Counted from the first letter of the stretch, positions 31,961 through 40,737 are shown. The stretch: DNA of 43,684 nt from Pseudomonas sp. GM84 (GCF_000282535.1 NZ_AKJC01000043.1:1-43684), one strand, 5' to 3'. Notes: generated by a model from the letters alone, not told the origin. Translations and numbers: made by a program.

Positions 31961-33768
31961 TGGAATTGGCGGAATTCCTGCAGGATACACAAACAGCTAT
32001 CAGAGATGAGCTGAGCAAGGATTTTATACCTGGTAAAATGCCTGTTTCTGCAGAAGAGCTTTTCACCGAGCAGGTAATGAATCATCTGAGCGACCAAGGG
32101 ATTACGTTTGACACCAATGTATGTCATTACGAGGCCAAAGTCGGGAGACACAAAGTAAAACTAAGCGGCTACTCTGTATCAGACACCACAGATGACGCAG
32201 GCAACCCAGATCGACTAGATCTTTTTGTAAGCCTATACAAGGGATTGGAAGAAATCGAATTGCTCGCTGACCAAGAAGTCGCTCGAGTAGCAACTCAAGG
32301 CATCCATTTTCTCAGATTTTGTGCTAACAATCAGTTATCCAAGCAGCTTGACGAGACCAATAACGTTTATGCATTAGTTGCAGAGGTTGAGCGAATTTTC
32401 GCAAACCTCGATAGCATCAGAATTTTTATCATCACGGATGCACGAGTCAAGACTCGAGACTATGCACCTCACGAGGTAGAAAACAAACAAGTTCGCATAG
32501 AGGTCATGGATATTCAACGCCTCTTCAACCACTTGCAGCAAGGACACTCCAGGGATGAGCTTGTCGTCAATTTTCCTGACTTGTGCGGCGGTCCATTACC
32601 TAGCGTCTGGGTGCCCGGATCTGCCAAGGATGAGTATGACTACGCTCTAACAGCTGTGCCTGGTAACGCGCTCCGTGCGCTCTACGAAAAGTATGGTCCT
32701 CGCATTCTTGAAGCGAACGTTCGCTCTTTCCTAGGAGTCGGGGCAAGAGGAGTCAACAAAGGAATCCGGGACACTCTCCGTGATACACCTGATCGCTTCA
32801 TGGCTTATAACAATGGCATCGTGATTGTAGCTACCGCCAGCGAGCTGGGACGCACCAGTGATGGATCGGTTGGCATCTCCTCACTTAAAGGCATGCAGAT
32901 TGTCAACGGCGGCCAGACCACTGCTTCCATATACTTTGCTAAACGAAAACAGCCCGACCTGAATCTAGACCACGTAAGGGTACCTGCAAAAATCATCGTA
33001 CTGCGCTCGGAAAACAGCGATTCGGATGAGTTGATTGCAAAAATTTCCCGCTTTGCGAATAGCCAGAACGTGGTCAAACAATCCGACCTTTCTGCAAACA
33101 AACCCTTCCATCGCGAGCTGGAAAAAATGTCGATGCGGATCTTCTGTCCGGACGGTATAGGCAGATGGTTTTATGAACGCTCGGCAGGCAGCTACAAAGT
33201 CATGCTGGAGAAAGATGCAACTACGCCCGCGCAAAAAAAGAAGCTGCAGTCCGAAATTCCGCCGGCGCGAAAACTGACAAAGCCCGACCTTGCAAAATAT
33301 CTATTCGCATGGGGACAGAAGCCCAATATCGTCAGCCTCGGATCACAGAAGAATTTTCAAACTTTCATGGACGAGCTTACAGAGCGCGAAGAAGCCGGCG
33401 AAGATATTTTGCCAACTGCTGAAAGCTATAAAATAATGATTGCCAAAGCGATTATTTTCAAAGCAGCTCAACGCATCATACGCCCCATGTTCCCTGCATT
33501 CCAGGCAAACATTACTGCTTACACTGTTTCACTACTCGGGTCCACCCTCGGAGCAGGTTTCAGGTTTGACTTGGTATGGCAGGGGCAATCCATCTCCCCT
33601 GAGCTTGGAGAGCAGATAGCAATCTGGGCCAAAGAGGTCGATAAGGCTTTGCATAAAGGAGCCGCAGGCAGAATGATATCCGAGTGGGCAAAAAAGGTCG
33701 AATGCTGGGAACAGGTTAAAACTCATACGTATACTAGTCCGCGAGGCAACATTCCAGAAATCAACTGA
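31957..33768 (+). CDS. AIPR family protein (abortive infection phage resistance)
   Basis: The 603-residue product has the AIPR signature: DRFMAYNNGI at 279-288 and MQIVNGGQTTASIYFAKR around 313-330. An N-terminal region resembling a restriction-endonuclease-type fold precedes it. AIPR proteins are linked to abortive infection and to restriction-type operons, where they may be nucleases. It starts with an ATG overlapping the DUF4420 stop by four bases and closes the operon. The gene is markedly more AT-rich than the left half of the window, indicating horizontal transfer. A strong hairpin follows eight bases after the stop. Confidence 0.88.
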   Translation: MMELAEFLQDTQTAIRDELSKDFIPGKMPVSAEELFTEQVMNHLSDQGITFDTNVCHYEAKVGRHKVKLSGYSVSDTTDDAGNPDRLDLFVSLYKGLEEIELLADQEVARVATQGIHFLRFCANNQLSKQLDETNNVYALVAEVERIFANLDSIRIFIITDARVKTRDYAPHEVENKQVRIEVMDIQRLFNHLQQGHSRDELVVNFPDLCGGPLPSVWVPGSAKDEYDYALTAVPGNALRALYEKYGPRILEANVRSFLGVGARGVNKGIRDTLRDTPDRFMAYNNGIVIVATASELGRTSDGSVGISSLKGMQIVNGGQTTASIYFAKRKQPDLNLDHVRVPAKIIVLRSENSDSDELIAKISRFANSQNVVKQSDLSANKPFHRELEKMSMRIFCPDGIGRWFYERSAGSYKVMLEKDATTPAQKKKLQSEIPPARKLTKPDLAKYLFAWGQKPNIVSLGSQKNFQTFMDELTEREEAGEDILPTAESYKIMIAKAIIFKAAQRIIRPMFPAFQANITAYTVSLLGSTLGAGFRFDLVWQGQSISPELGEQIAIWAKEVDKALHKGAAGRMISEWAKKVECWEQVKTHTYTSPRGNIPEIN

Positions 33769-33775
33769 GAATCGT

Positions 33776-33802
33776 CAGGAGACCAACGGCACTGGTCTCC
33801 TG
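33776..33802 (+). terminator. Hairpin after the AIPR gene
   Basis: CAGGAGACCA (33776-33785) and TGGTCTCCTG (33793-33802) form a perfect 10-base-pair stem with a 7-base loop, just after the operon's last stop. It is followed by CTACTTAA, with few T residues, so it is a probable but not classical terminator. Confidence 0.6.
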
Positions 33803-33844
33803 CTACTTAACCCGTGAATTCCAGAGAAACGTTCAAGATAATCA

Positions 33845-34773
33845 CTAGGCTCTGTACGAATCCCGAGAAATCTAATCGGCACACCTCGAAAGCTGAATGT
33901 TTTAGAGCTTCCAGCCAACTACGGAAAAGAATTCTGTGATGGCAAAGCGTTACGAACTCTCGGATGAAGCCTAGACTGTAGTTGCCGATCTCTTCACCGA
34001 AAACCATGGTCGAGGGCGACCCCGCCTGAGAAACCGCTTGGTGCTCGATGGCGTGCGCTAGGTGCTCTGCTCGGGTGCTACGTGGCGAGATATGCCGGAA
34101 CGCTTTGGCCCGTTGTCAACGGTGAATCAACGACTTCGGGCTGGCGAAACCGGGGCGAATTCGGTCATATGCTTAAACGCTTGAACCTGAGATTGAATGA
34201 GCAAGGCTGGATCGATTTACAAACCTGGATGATCGACTCAACCGCAGCACGCGCAACTCGGGCCTCTCCTGGCGCCGAAAAAAAGGGGACCTGACGAGCC
34301 TGCCGATCACGGTCCAGGCCGCATTCGTGGTGGCCTGACAACCAAAATCCACATGCTCTGCGAGGCGAACGGGCCACCGTTGCGCTTCCGCCTGTCAGGC
34401 GGTCAAGCCAGTAACATCAGCTACGCCCAACCACTGCGGGACGAGGTCAGCATTCCATCGAGTCAACGTGGCCGCCCTCATAAACGCTGCAAATGGTTGC
34501 TTGCCAACAATGGCTACGACGCTGCGACCTATATCGAATGCAACAGGTCATCCCGCTGCGCTCAATGAATCGCAAACCCAAGCCCGGCTTACCCGGACTG
34601 TTTGATCTGCCCAAGTACCCACAGCGCAACATCATCTAGCGCATGTTTGGCTGGCTGAATGAGAACCGCCGGATCGTGACACGCTTCGACAAGCTCACGA
34701 AAAGCTATGCCTCCGTGTCTCACTGGCTTGTTCTATACGGTGTTTTCGACATTTCTTTTCGAACAGAACCTAG
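33845..34773 (+). mobile_element. Degenerate IS5-family insertion sequence with ends and CTAG duplication
   Basis: Left end AGGCTCTGTACGAA (33847-33860) and right end TTCGAACAGAACCT (34758-34771) are inverted repeats matching at 12 of 14 positions. CTAG flanks both ends (33845-33848 and 34770-34773), consistent with the short target duplication of IS5-type elements. The element is about 925 bases and contains the ruined transposase described separately. It sits 77 bases after the AIPR stop and cannot move by itself. Confidence 0.72.
33939..34770 (+). pseudogene. IS5-family transposase pseudogene
   Basis: Read through several frames, this gives a recognisable IS5-family transposase. It begins MAKRYELSDEA (ATG 33939), then a stop codon, then ADLFTENHGRGRPRLRNR, RDMPERFGP, a frame change near 34136 to LKRLNLRLNEQGWIDLQTW and MIDSTAARATRA, a second frame change near 34290 to GLTTKIHMLCEANGPPLRF, SSQRGRPHKRCKWLL, and a final part RKPKPGLP and RMFGWLNENRRIVTRFDKL. 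At least two internal stops and three frameshifts or small deletions destroy it. The catalytic DDE positions are split between frames. Confidence 0.8.
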
Positions 34774-35020
34774 AAGGTCGCTTTTGGCTTCCCTTCCCAG
34801 AGAATGCACGTGGGCAAGCCGTGGAATTGATGGTCGGCGTGCGGACCTGCAGTACCGGGCCGATGGAAGAAGGTCCGCAACCGATTTGGTTTAAAACTTT
34901 TGAATGCACCGGCAAAGGCAGTGCTGGATGACCCCGAGCTAAGCGTGAAGCGCTTGACATTCAAGCTTACCTATTTATGAGCTACCCTTTATGGGTCTTC
35001 TCCAATACAGGACGTTGACC
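34772..35020 (+). other. Gene fragment next to the insertion sequence
   Basis: Directly after the right IS end an open stretch reads NLEGRFWLPFPENARGQAV and on to KTFECTGKGSAG, stopping at 34931. It has no start of its own and looks like the C-terminus of a gene cut by the insertion or by an adjoining deletion. No matching N-terminal half is visible on the left side. The remainder, to 35020, is the leader of the lipoprotein gene. Confidence 0.35.
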
Positions 35021-35470
35021 ATGAATCTCAAATATCAACTGGCCCTTTCAATAATCATTACAACCGCCCTCGGCTGCGCAACATCGTCAAATAATGTGGT
35101 AACGCTTACCCTTGATGCTACCCGGCAAAATACAGGACAAATCGCCAATGTCACGCTGAGCAGCCAAGACACACAGACCGGCTTCACGTTCTTCATCGGT
35201 GGCGTTCCGAATGGAACCACCCTACCCTTGCGCCTCTACACGTTCATAAACAAAGGTAGCTGCCAGCATCCCGGGCCAATGGCATACGCAATGAATGATC
35301 GCGTCGACACCGACCGCATGGCAAGAACGCGTACATGGACGTACTCAAGAACCGCAAATGTCATGATGTCGGAGTTGTTTGCCCATGAATACTCCATTGT
35401 TGTCCGAACAACACCAGCCGACGGCAATATCGATATCTTCTGCGGAAATATCAAGAAAGAGGCACTGTGA
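35021..35470 (+). CDS. Putative lipoprotein, unknown
   Basis: The 149-residue product begins with a lipoprotein-type signal: MNLKYQLALS, hydrophobic residues, then TTALGC, with Cys19 as the likely lipidated residue. The mature part is beta-rich (TLDATRQNTGQIANVTLSS) and no family was recognised. It is probably anchored in the outer membrane facing the periplasm. It stands alone between the IS fossil and a gene-poor stretch. The lipobox is close to, but not exactly, the consensus. Confidence 0.68.
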   Translation: MNLKYQLALSIIITTALGCATSSNNVVTLTLDATRQNTGQIANVTLSSQDTQTGFTFFIGGVPNGTTLPLRLYTFINKGSCQHPGPMAYAMNDRVDTDRMARTRTWTYSRTANVMMSELFAHEYSIVVRTTPADGNIDIFCGNIKKEAL

Positions 35471-35874
35471 AATAGGCAGACCCATTCTCTAGCCCACCGC
35501 ACATACAAACCTAATCAACACCTAAGTTGGTGCGGTCATATTCATAGCCAGTGAATGAGTGGAAATCCCTTCCCCCGAACACCATGACGGCAGAGGCTCC
35601 TGCCTGGCGCTGCTGGGTAGTGATGGCGTACCTGGTGTCTCGACGGCCGGCGCGCAGTCATTCGATTTCTCAGCCCAGCCCACCAACAACTAACTCAGTA
35701 GGGTCGAGGCGTTGCTGCGTGCTCAATCGCCACCCAGTCGGCTTGCTTCGACCTATTTGGCTCACAGCGGATTCGGACCGCTCTCAATGTCATTCCAAAA
35801 TACTCTATGAGCCATCTTGATAGCTTCCCTGCGTAGATCTAATACTTAGCCTCATGCCAGGGGAGGCACGGAAA
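35471..35874. other. 404-base interval with little recognisable content
   Basis: No convincing gene is seen. A small hairpin CACC-TAAGTT-GGTG lies near 35520-35534. An open stretch around 35560-35690 (DGRGSCLALLGSDGVPGV, ending QPTNN) lacks a start and may be a fragment of a lost gene. A competing frame of 89 codons from 35551 shows no protein-like composition. Confidence 0.35.
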
Positions 35875-36111
35875 ATGCAAAGAAGATTCGTTATCGTTCC
35901 CGCCGTACCTATCGAGAAAGACTCATTTCAATCAGGAGCTCGTTTCTACGCCAACACCGTATCTGGGGGCTTCGACATCTACGACAACCAAGAAAAAATG
36001 CGCCGCAAGCCAAGCTATCCGACGAGGACACTGGCAGAAGCCGCCTGCGCAGAAATGAACGAGACCTGTCGAAATCCCGACGAACTCTTTACGCCAATGA
36101 GAACTTGTTGA
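35875..36111 (+). CDS. Small hypothetical protein
   Basis: The 78-residue product starts at the ATG at 35875, chosen because GGGGAGG lies about nine bases upstream; an earlier in-frame ATG is at 35854. The sequence is soluble and mixed alpha/beta (RFYANTVSGGFDIYDNQEK, then a helix AEAACAEMNETC). No family was recognised. It is flanked on both sides by gene-poor DNA. Confidence 0.55.
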   Translation: MQRRFVIVPAVPIEKDSFQSGARFYANTVSGGFDIYDNQEKMRRKPSYPTRTLAEAACAEMNETCRNPDELFTPMRTC

Positions 36112-36746
36112 AACGCCACCCAATGGCGCGCATCGGGTTTGTGGCGCGCTAACCCGCCTGAGATACAGCCCCACGACGGGCAACGGCATACAGGACTACG
36201 CCAGCTTGAGCGGCACGTCGAACTCTGTACGCACGTGACCGCTCATGACCAGATCGAAGGAGCCGAACGCGGCGATAGCCAACAGGTAGATCGAGACGGC
36301 ATAAAGTGGCTCATCAATCGGCCGTATGCGCCGGATGTAGTCATAAGTTGCAAGCATCTGGATGTTGGGGCCGCTTCGCGGCCCATCGCCGGCAAGCGCG
36401 GCTCCCACAGGCACAACGTAAGACTGGAGGCTGGTGATACATCTGTGGGAGCCGGCTTGCCGGCGATGAGGCCGGCACTGGCAACAGAACTTTCGCCAGC
36501 TCTCCCCCCTCGCGCGTCAGCACGGGTGCGCTTATCCACGGTACAGCCCCGATGAATTGATCAGCACATTATTGGATGATGCGCACACCAGCAATACAGA
36601 GCCCTCATTGTAAGGCTCTCTTCAAGCCTTCCTTAGTCAACCCATGTGAAGACGCCAAAATTCGCTTGCTTCGAAAGTTTATGGCAATCTGCCGCATCCT
36701 TTGAAAACGCAAACCCATGAAAAACATAATTTTCAAGAGCAAGCTA
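36112..36746. other. 635-base gene-poor interval with REP pair
   Basis: It holds the inverted REP pair at 36367-36477. On the minus strand a short frame (36196-36357; MLATYDYIRRIRPIDEPLYA, then a hydrophobic helix) could encode a 53-residue single-pass membrane peptide, but it has no clear ribosome-binding site and may be a remnant. The last 150 bases are AT-rich and probably carry the promoter of the next gene. Confidence 0.4.
36367..36477. repeat. Inverted pair of REP elements
   Basis: An inverted element, GGCCGCTTCGCGGCCC then ATCGCCGGCAAGCGCGGCTC (36367-36408), faces a direct one, CTGTGGGAGCCGGCTTGCC then GGCGATGAGGCCGGC (36443-36477), about 34 bases away. This head-to-head layout is the usual BIME-type REP doublet of Pseudomonas. 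The first copy is almost identical to the element at 20708-20750. Confidence 0.8.
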
Positions 36747-37445
36747 ATGCCCGAAATTTCAGCCGAGAATGCCAGCCTGATTCATGCCATTGCTATGACA
36801 ACCGCCATAATCGCCGCATTGATCTCGGCTTGCGCGGTCATCTTGGCGCAACTTACGTCCGACGTTCAAATCAAACACTTGGACCGGTCCATGCCAGATA
36901 CCAGCCAACTCATTCCCAAAGCCAATGAGTCCAGCGCGCAGTCTCAGTTGAAAATCGACGCGCTCATCCAACAGAACCAGGAGTTGACCGCACGACTGGC
37001 AGCAGAGGAACAGGCCCGGCTGAAAATCGAAGCCCGCCTCCAACCCAGGAAGTTGACGGCGCAAGCGCAGGCAGCGTTCAAGGCATTGGCTGTAGCGCTG
37101 GCCAAGGACAAGGCCACCCCAACCGTACTGCTGAACATCGTCAAAAATGATGACGAAGCACTAGCGTTCTCAAAGCAGATCGCTGTAGCCATGATGAAAG
37201 CAGGCGTACGGGTTCAGATAAAGCACTTGATGCACACGAAAGAGGCCACGGGAGCTCATGTAGTGCTGTACAACAGCCCGGGTAGCCAACAAATCGAGAA
37301 AGCCTTCATAGCGGCCAACATTGCTTCGCAGATCACGCGGTCTTCTCAAACACCAACGATCCGCATCGACGATCAGGATACGCCCGCAATCAGTGCGTTC
37401 ATTACCGTTTATCCTAAGGACTTAGCGCTTACCGTCGCGCCATGA
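36747..37445 (+). CDS. Membrane-anchored coiled-coil protein, unknown
   Basis: The 232-residue product has one transmembrane helix near the N-terminus (about residues 14-36, AMTTAIIAALISACAVILAQ). Charged coiled coil follows (about 60-100, with LTARLAAEEQARLKIEARL). The C-terminal globular domain (about 105-230) contains AHVVLYNSPGSQQIEKAF and could be a ligand or protein-binding fold. The start at 36747 has AAGAG upstream; an in-frame ATG at 36717 would add ten residues. Its end overlaps the 3' end of the convergent minus-strand gene by 24 bases. No family was recognised. Confidence 0.65.
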   Translation: MPEISAENASLIHAIAMTTAIIAALISACAVILAQLTSDVQIKHLDRSMPDTSQLIPKANESSAQSQLKIDALIQQNQELTARLAAEEQARLKIEARLQPRKLTAQAQAAFKALAVALAKDKATPTVLLNIVKNDDEALAFSKQIAVAMMKAGVRVQIKHLMHTKEATGAHVVLYNSPGSQQIEKAFIAANIASQITRSSQTPTIRIDDQDTPAISAFITVYPKDLALTVAP

Positions 37446-37685
37446 AGGCCAAGCCCCCATGAACAGAATGACGGCGGGTATCTGGAGAAACAGTAAGTAG
37501 GCCCCAGGCTTCACGGAAACCAGCCCTCCCCAAATGCCCATCAAAGCTGCGCCGATCCATAGTCGGCGCTTCGGCGTCAGCCACTCACGAACCCTTTTCA
37601 ATTGATTGGCTGCCACTCCCACTCTCCTTGTTTGGTAAGCGGCGAAGCATATCACCTGCAGCAGTGGCTGCTCATTGAGTGGCAT
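37422..37685 (-). CDS. Small membrane protein, prophage-remnant edge
   Basis: The 87-residue product has two hydrophobic segments near the C-terminus (WIGAALMGIWGGLVSV and LLFLQIPAVILFMGAW) after a basic N-terminal half. It could be holin-like or a generic inner-membrane peptide; no family was recognised. The start at 37685 lies just past the terminator of the tail-fibre-like gene; an upstream ATG at 37763 would run through the terminator hairpin and is unlikely. The ribosome-binding site is weak. Confidence 0.45.
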   Translation of the reverse strand: MPLNEQPLLQVICFAAYQTRRVGVAANQLKRVREWLTPKRRLWIGAALMGIWGGLVSVKPGAYLLFLQIPAVILFMGAWPSWRDGKR

Positions 37686-37702
37686 GCAATTCTCAAGGCA
37701 AT

Positions 37703-37725
37703 AAAAAACCCGCCAAATGGCGGGC
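37703..37725 (-). terminator. Rho-independent terminator of the tail-fibre-like gene
   Basis: On the minus strand GCCCGCC-ATTT-GGCGGG is followed by TTTTTTAT, a classical strong terminator 57 bases after the tail-fibre-like stop codon. Confidence 0.88.
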
Positions 37726-37781
37726 TTAAGAGTCTCAAGATATAGACATCGCGCTAAACGCACGTCCGAAGTGACATCAAA

Positions 37782-39392
37782 TTAGCCAACTCGCCAAACG
37801 GTACCGTCGCTAAAAACAGGTACTTTACCCACCCCGCCGCCCAATAACGTCGCATTGAAAACCGTGGTCTGCGCGTCAGAGACGAAAGCGCGCGCACCGA
37901 GACCAGCCGCAACAGCACTAGGGAGATTCGCAACAACGAAAACGGTGCTTTTGACTACCCCGCGCAGGACCGTCTCTTGCACCCCTACATTACCAAGCAC
38001 AACTTGATTGTCCCGGGTACTGTAGGTCTCGTGCCCAATCGCTATCGAGTTTGATGCGTCGGTTTTCTGCAGCGTATTACTTCCTGAACGACTACCGATA
38101 AAAATACTACCCAGCACTTTATCGGCAACCGCCACGAGGCTCCTGCCCGCTTCATGCCCAATGGCTACAACATCGCTGCCCAGGAACTCTTCTACAGCAC
38201 GATAGCCAATGCCGATTACTCTGTTGCCGGCTGGCGTGCCTCCTGTCCCGGTTGCCTGATTGATCCGCGGGAAGCCCGACGATATGGCGCCTGCCGATCC
38301 GCCGACAAACACGCAGTGGCTACCGTTTAAACGGTTTCTTCCGGCAGCTCTGCCTACCACTATACATTCGTCACCGTCTCGCTTGTACTCCCCTGAACCG
38401 TATCCCGCAAATATGTTGCCCGCTCCTTGGCACACCCAGCCTGCGCTGTCACCGAGACCGGTATTATTACCGGCTGTCACGCCCTGTTCTAGCGCGCGGA
38501 AGCCTACTGCCGTCGCGCCGACACCCGTTGCGTTGAAGCGGCCAGCGCGGGTGCCAACATAGGTGCAATCTGACAGGTCGACACCCAGTTGGGCGGCCAC
38601 AACGCCGATCGCAATGTTCGAAGACTGGGACTTCTGCGACTCCAAGGCGGATTCTCCGATGCCAATATTAGAGCCGCCAGTTGTAACGCTATTGCACGCA
38701 TTTCGGCCAATCCCCATATTCCGCTCACCGGCGGGAGAAGCTGTTGGGCCGCGAGTGCCGAGCCAAAAGTTAAAAGCGATATCATCCCACCGCGCAAAGT
38801 CGATACCCAACGCTTTGATGTGGGTTTGCGATTTAGTCCCAAGCGCAATCTGGTTACTTTCTGTGGCTAATGCACCATGGCCTATGGCGATTACATCATT
38901 ATTTACAGCACCGCCCAAGGCATTAAAACCCACTAGTGTTTGCCTGGACCCGGTAGTTGTGTCTCCGCCAGCATTGGTTCCGATGGCAGTGCAAGGCCCG
39001 CCAATTGATCTACTAAGAGCATAGGCACCAATGGCAACCATCTCATCACCGCTATATGTATAGCCAGCGCTTCGACCAATCGCAGTATTTGAATCGCAAT
39101 CTCCCGTTGCAAGCGTCATTGCCTCCGACCCAATAATCACGTTATTGTCAGCGCCTTGCACACGGTATGCCGCATTCTCACCAATGATAACGTTGTCGTT
39201 ACCCGTTGCGTTATCTCGCCCAGCATTGTTCCCTAAATAGACATTTCGAGCACCGGCGACAAGCGCCTCACTTGAACTTAACTCAAGCCCATCTTTTGAA
39301 ACTTCGAGTGATGGTGTCTTGGCGTCAGTGCCGACCTGGTCAAGTTCGGGCGACGCGCTAGAATGCTTTGATTTTCCGTTGTTGGATTTCAT
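37782..39392 (-). CDS. Phage tail-fibre-like protein with YadA-head-type repeats
   Basis: The 536-residue protein is built of many degenerate repeats of the form xNxxIGxxAG/ALxxxxxG (NVYLGNNAGRDNATG, DNVIIGENAAYRV, IAIGHGALATESNQIALG, SSNIAIGVVAAQLG). These resemble the trimeric left-handed beta-roll head of YadA-type adhesins and are also used in phage tail fibres. The C-terminal 60 residues (LPSAVAAGLGARAFVSDAQ, then GGGVGKVPVFSDGTVWRV) are of a kind commonly seen at the ends of phage tail or pyocin proteins. No signal peptide or outer-membrane anchor is seen, so a phage origin is preferred over an autotransporter. Terminators flank it on both sides; no tail or head genes adjoin. Confidence 0.75.
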   Translation of the reverse strand: MKSNNGKSKHSSASPELDQVGTDAKTPSLEVSKDGLELSSSEALVAGARNVYLGNNAGRDNATGNDNVIIGENAAYRVQGADNNVIIGSEAMTLATGDCDSNTAIGRSAGYTYSGDEMVAIGAYALSRSIGGPCTAIGTNAGGDTTTGSRQTLVGFNALGGAVNNDVIAIGHGALATESNQIALGTKSQTHIKALGIDFARWDDIAFNFWLGTRGPTASPAGERNMGIGRNACNSVTTGGSNIGIGESALESQKSQSSNIAIGVVAAQLGVDLSDCTYVGTRAGRFNATGVGATAVGFRALEQGVTAGNNTGLGDSAGWVCQGAGNIFAGYGSGEYKRDGDECIVVGRAAGRNRLNGSHCVFVGGSAGAISSGFPRINQATGTGGTPAGNRVIGIGYRAVEEFLGSDVVAIGHEAGRSLVAVADKVLGSIFIGSRSGSNTLQKTDASNSIAIGHETYSTRDNQVVLGNVGVQETVLRGVVKSTVFVVANLPSAVAAGLGARAFVSDAQTTVFNATLLGGGVGKVPVFSDGTVWRVG

Positions 39393-39405
39393 ATTCTCTC
39401 CAGAT

Positions 39406-39430
39406 ATAAAAAACCGCCAAACGGCTGATT
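39406..39430 (-). terminator. Weak terminator upstream of the tail-fibre-like gene
   Basis: On the minus strand CAGCC-GTTT-GGCGG is followed by TTTTTTATATC. The stem has one mismatch. It would end transcription of the fragment at 39449 before the tail-fibre-like gene, and its sequence resembles the terminator at 37703-37725. Confidence 0.5.
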
Positions 39431-39448
39431 TGAGCAGGTACTTTTCAC

Positions 39449-39760
39449 CTACTTCGGCTGGTTAGATGATAGCAGCGGGCCGCGCAGGAAGCTTTCGACG
39501 GGGACGTACAGGGTGTTCAGGGCGTAACTGCGTGGCTTCAATAACTGGCTGATGCCGGAGTACGACTTACCGAGGTTGAGCTCTTCAGCTGGCGACAGTG
39601 CGTGGTAATGAGTGATTGAGCCCGGGTCGAAGACGGCTGCGCCAGATGTAGGTACTGTGACTTTCACCCGAATTTTGCTGCCCGCAACAATTGTGTAAGG
39701 GATGTCGACAGAGGCGATGGTGTTGTCTCTGGTGACCTGGGTCCTTTCGACTGTAAGAAT
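39449..39760 (-). pseudogene. Truncated prophage gene fragment
   Basis: A minus-strand open frame ends at 39449 and reads back through ILTVERTQVTRDNTIASV, IVAGSKIRVKVTVPTSG and ALSPAEELNLGKSYSG to about 39760, with no ATG before the upstream frame runs into the preceding phage pseudogene. A GTG at 39667 could start a 72-residue product. It looks like the remaining part of a beta-rich phage protein that lost its N-terminus. Family not recognised. Confidence 0.45.
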
Positions 39761-39764
39761 CGAC

Positions 39765-39992
39765 AGGCCTGGTGGAGAGGAGGAAGGTCTTTGCCGCGGG
39801 CCTTCGCCGCTACCCGAAGTTGATAGTCGAATACAGCCTGGAACATCGACTCAGCCAAAGGCGCAGGCGCTCGACTTATTCGGCAGGTCGCCCGGCGGCC
39901 TGGCTTCGTTGTACTGCCGCATGGCGTCTACGGCCTGCTGAATCAGCGGCTCGCCAGCCTCAACCATTCCAATAAACGAGCGCTTGTCCACC
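39765..39992 (-). pseudogene. Frameshifted small phage-type protein
   Basis: From the ATG at 39992 the frame reads MAVDKRSFIGMVEAGEPLI, then QQAVDAMRQYNEAR. It runs into a stop at 39851, but the next frame continues with LAESMFQAVFDYQLRVAAK as far as about 39770. Joined, this resembles a small prophage protein I recall from Pseudomonas (AVxxMRxYxxAR ... RLLAExxFQAVxDYQLR). The frameshift lies about 39855-39900. It is a broken prophage relic. Confidence 0.55.
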
Positions 39993-40119
39993 GCCATGCA
40001 CCGATCTGTGGTCAGCGTATTATAAGACGCGAACGCCGGACACACTCTGATTGAAGATCTGTAAGGACCGCTATCGACTCAAAACGGTCAGGGTGTCTAT
40101 GACTCTTCGATACCCGTGG

Positions 40120-40737
40120 TCATTTCCTCTCCGGTTTATCGGCATCGTCAAAAGCCCCCGTTGCAGCCCACCCAGCGGTATACAACATACCGCTATCTTT
40201 TTTTGCTACTGGCTTCGTGTGCTCATCAATCGTGACATCATCGCGGCGAATTTTAGGCGGTTTAAAACTGCTTTCGCAGACACTCGCAAAACTAGCAGGC
40301 CTTCTATCGTTGGCTTTGCCTGTTTGTTTTTTCAGCAGGGGAGACGCAACGTCCGGGTACAGCGCTAACACGAGTTTCATTTGCTCTGAGGCATCATAAA
40401 GACGTGTTACCTCTGTGCTAGCTCTTTTACCCAATGCGTCCTGCGTGACGGCGTCGACACAATCCAAGTGGTAGAGAAATGACGCGATCTCCTTGTGCTG
40501 CTGGTATCCCGCCTGCTCCGACAGCAAAATATTTGCATATATCTCATTTATTTTGTGCCATTTTATTTTTGGCCAGTCACGATATGCGGTGTATCGAAGA
40601 CTACGAATAAAAAACTCTGCACTCCGTGGCAGCGGATTTTTCAGCTCCAGCCTCACAATCTTGTGAGTAACTGCTGTTTTAGGCGCTGATTGTTTATTGC
40701 GTTTTGCCTTCTTAGTCTTTGACTTCGCTTCGTTCAT
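40120..40737 (-). CDS. Hypothetical protein, low-GC
   Basis: The 205-residue product has a Lys-rich N-terminus, a helical core (WHKINEIYANILLSEQAGY, KEIASFLYHLDCVDAV) and a charged tail. No family was recognised. Base composition is clearly lower in GC than core genes, in keeping with acquired DNA. The ribosome-binding site is weak. It lies between two prophage relics on the same strand and may be a phage cargo gene. Confidence 0.55.
   Translation of the reverse strand: MNEAKSKTKKAKRNKQSAPKTAVTHKIVRLELKNPLPRSAEFFIRSLRYTAYRDWPKIKWHKINEIYANILLSEQAGYQQHKEIASFLYHLDCVDAVTQDALGKRASTEVTRLYDASEQMKLVLALYPDVASPLLKKQTGKANDRRPASFASVCESSFKPPKIRRDDVTIDEHTKPVAKKDSGMLYTAGWAATGAFDDADKPERK

Noticed and set aside
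37782..39392. CRISPR-like repeats
   Set aside because: The repetition is at protein level, with variable DNA spacing and no conserved direct repeat with unique spacers.
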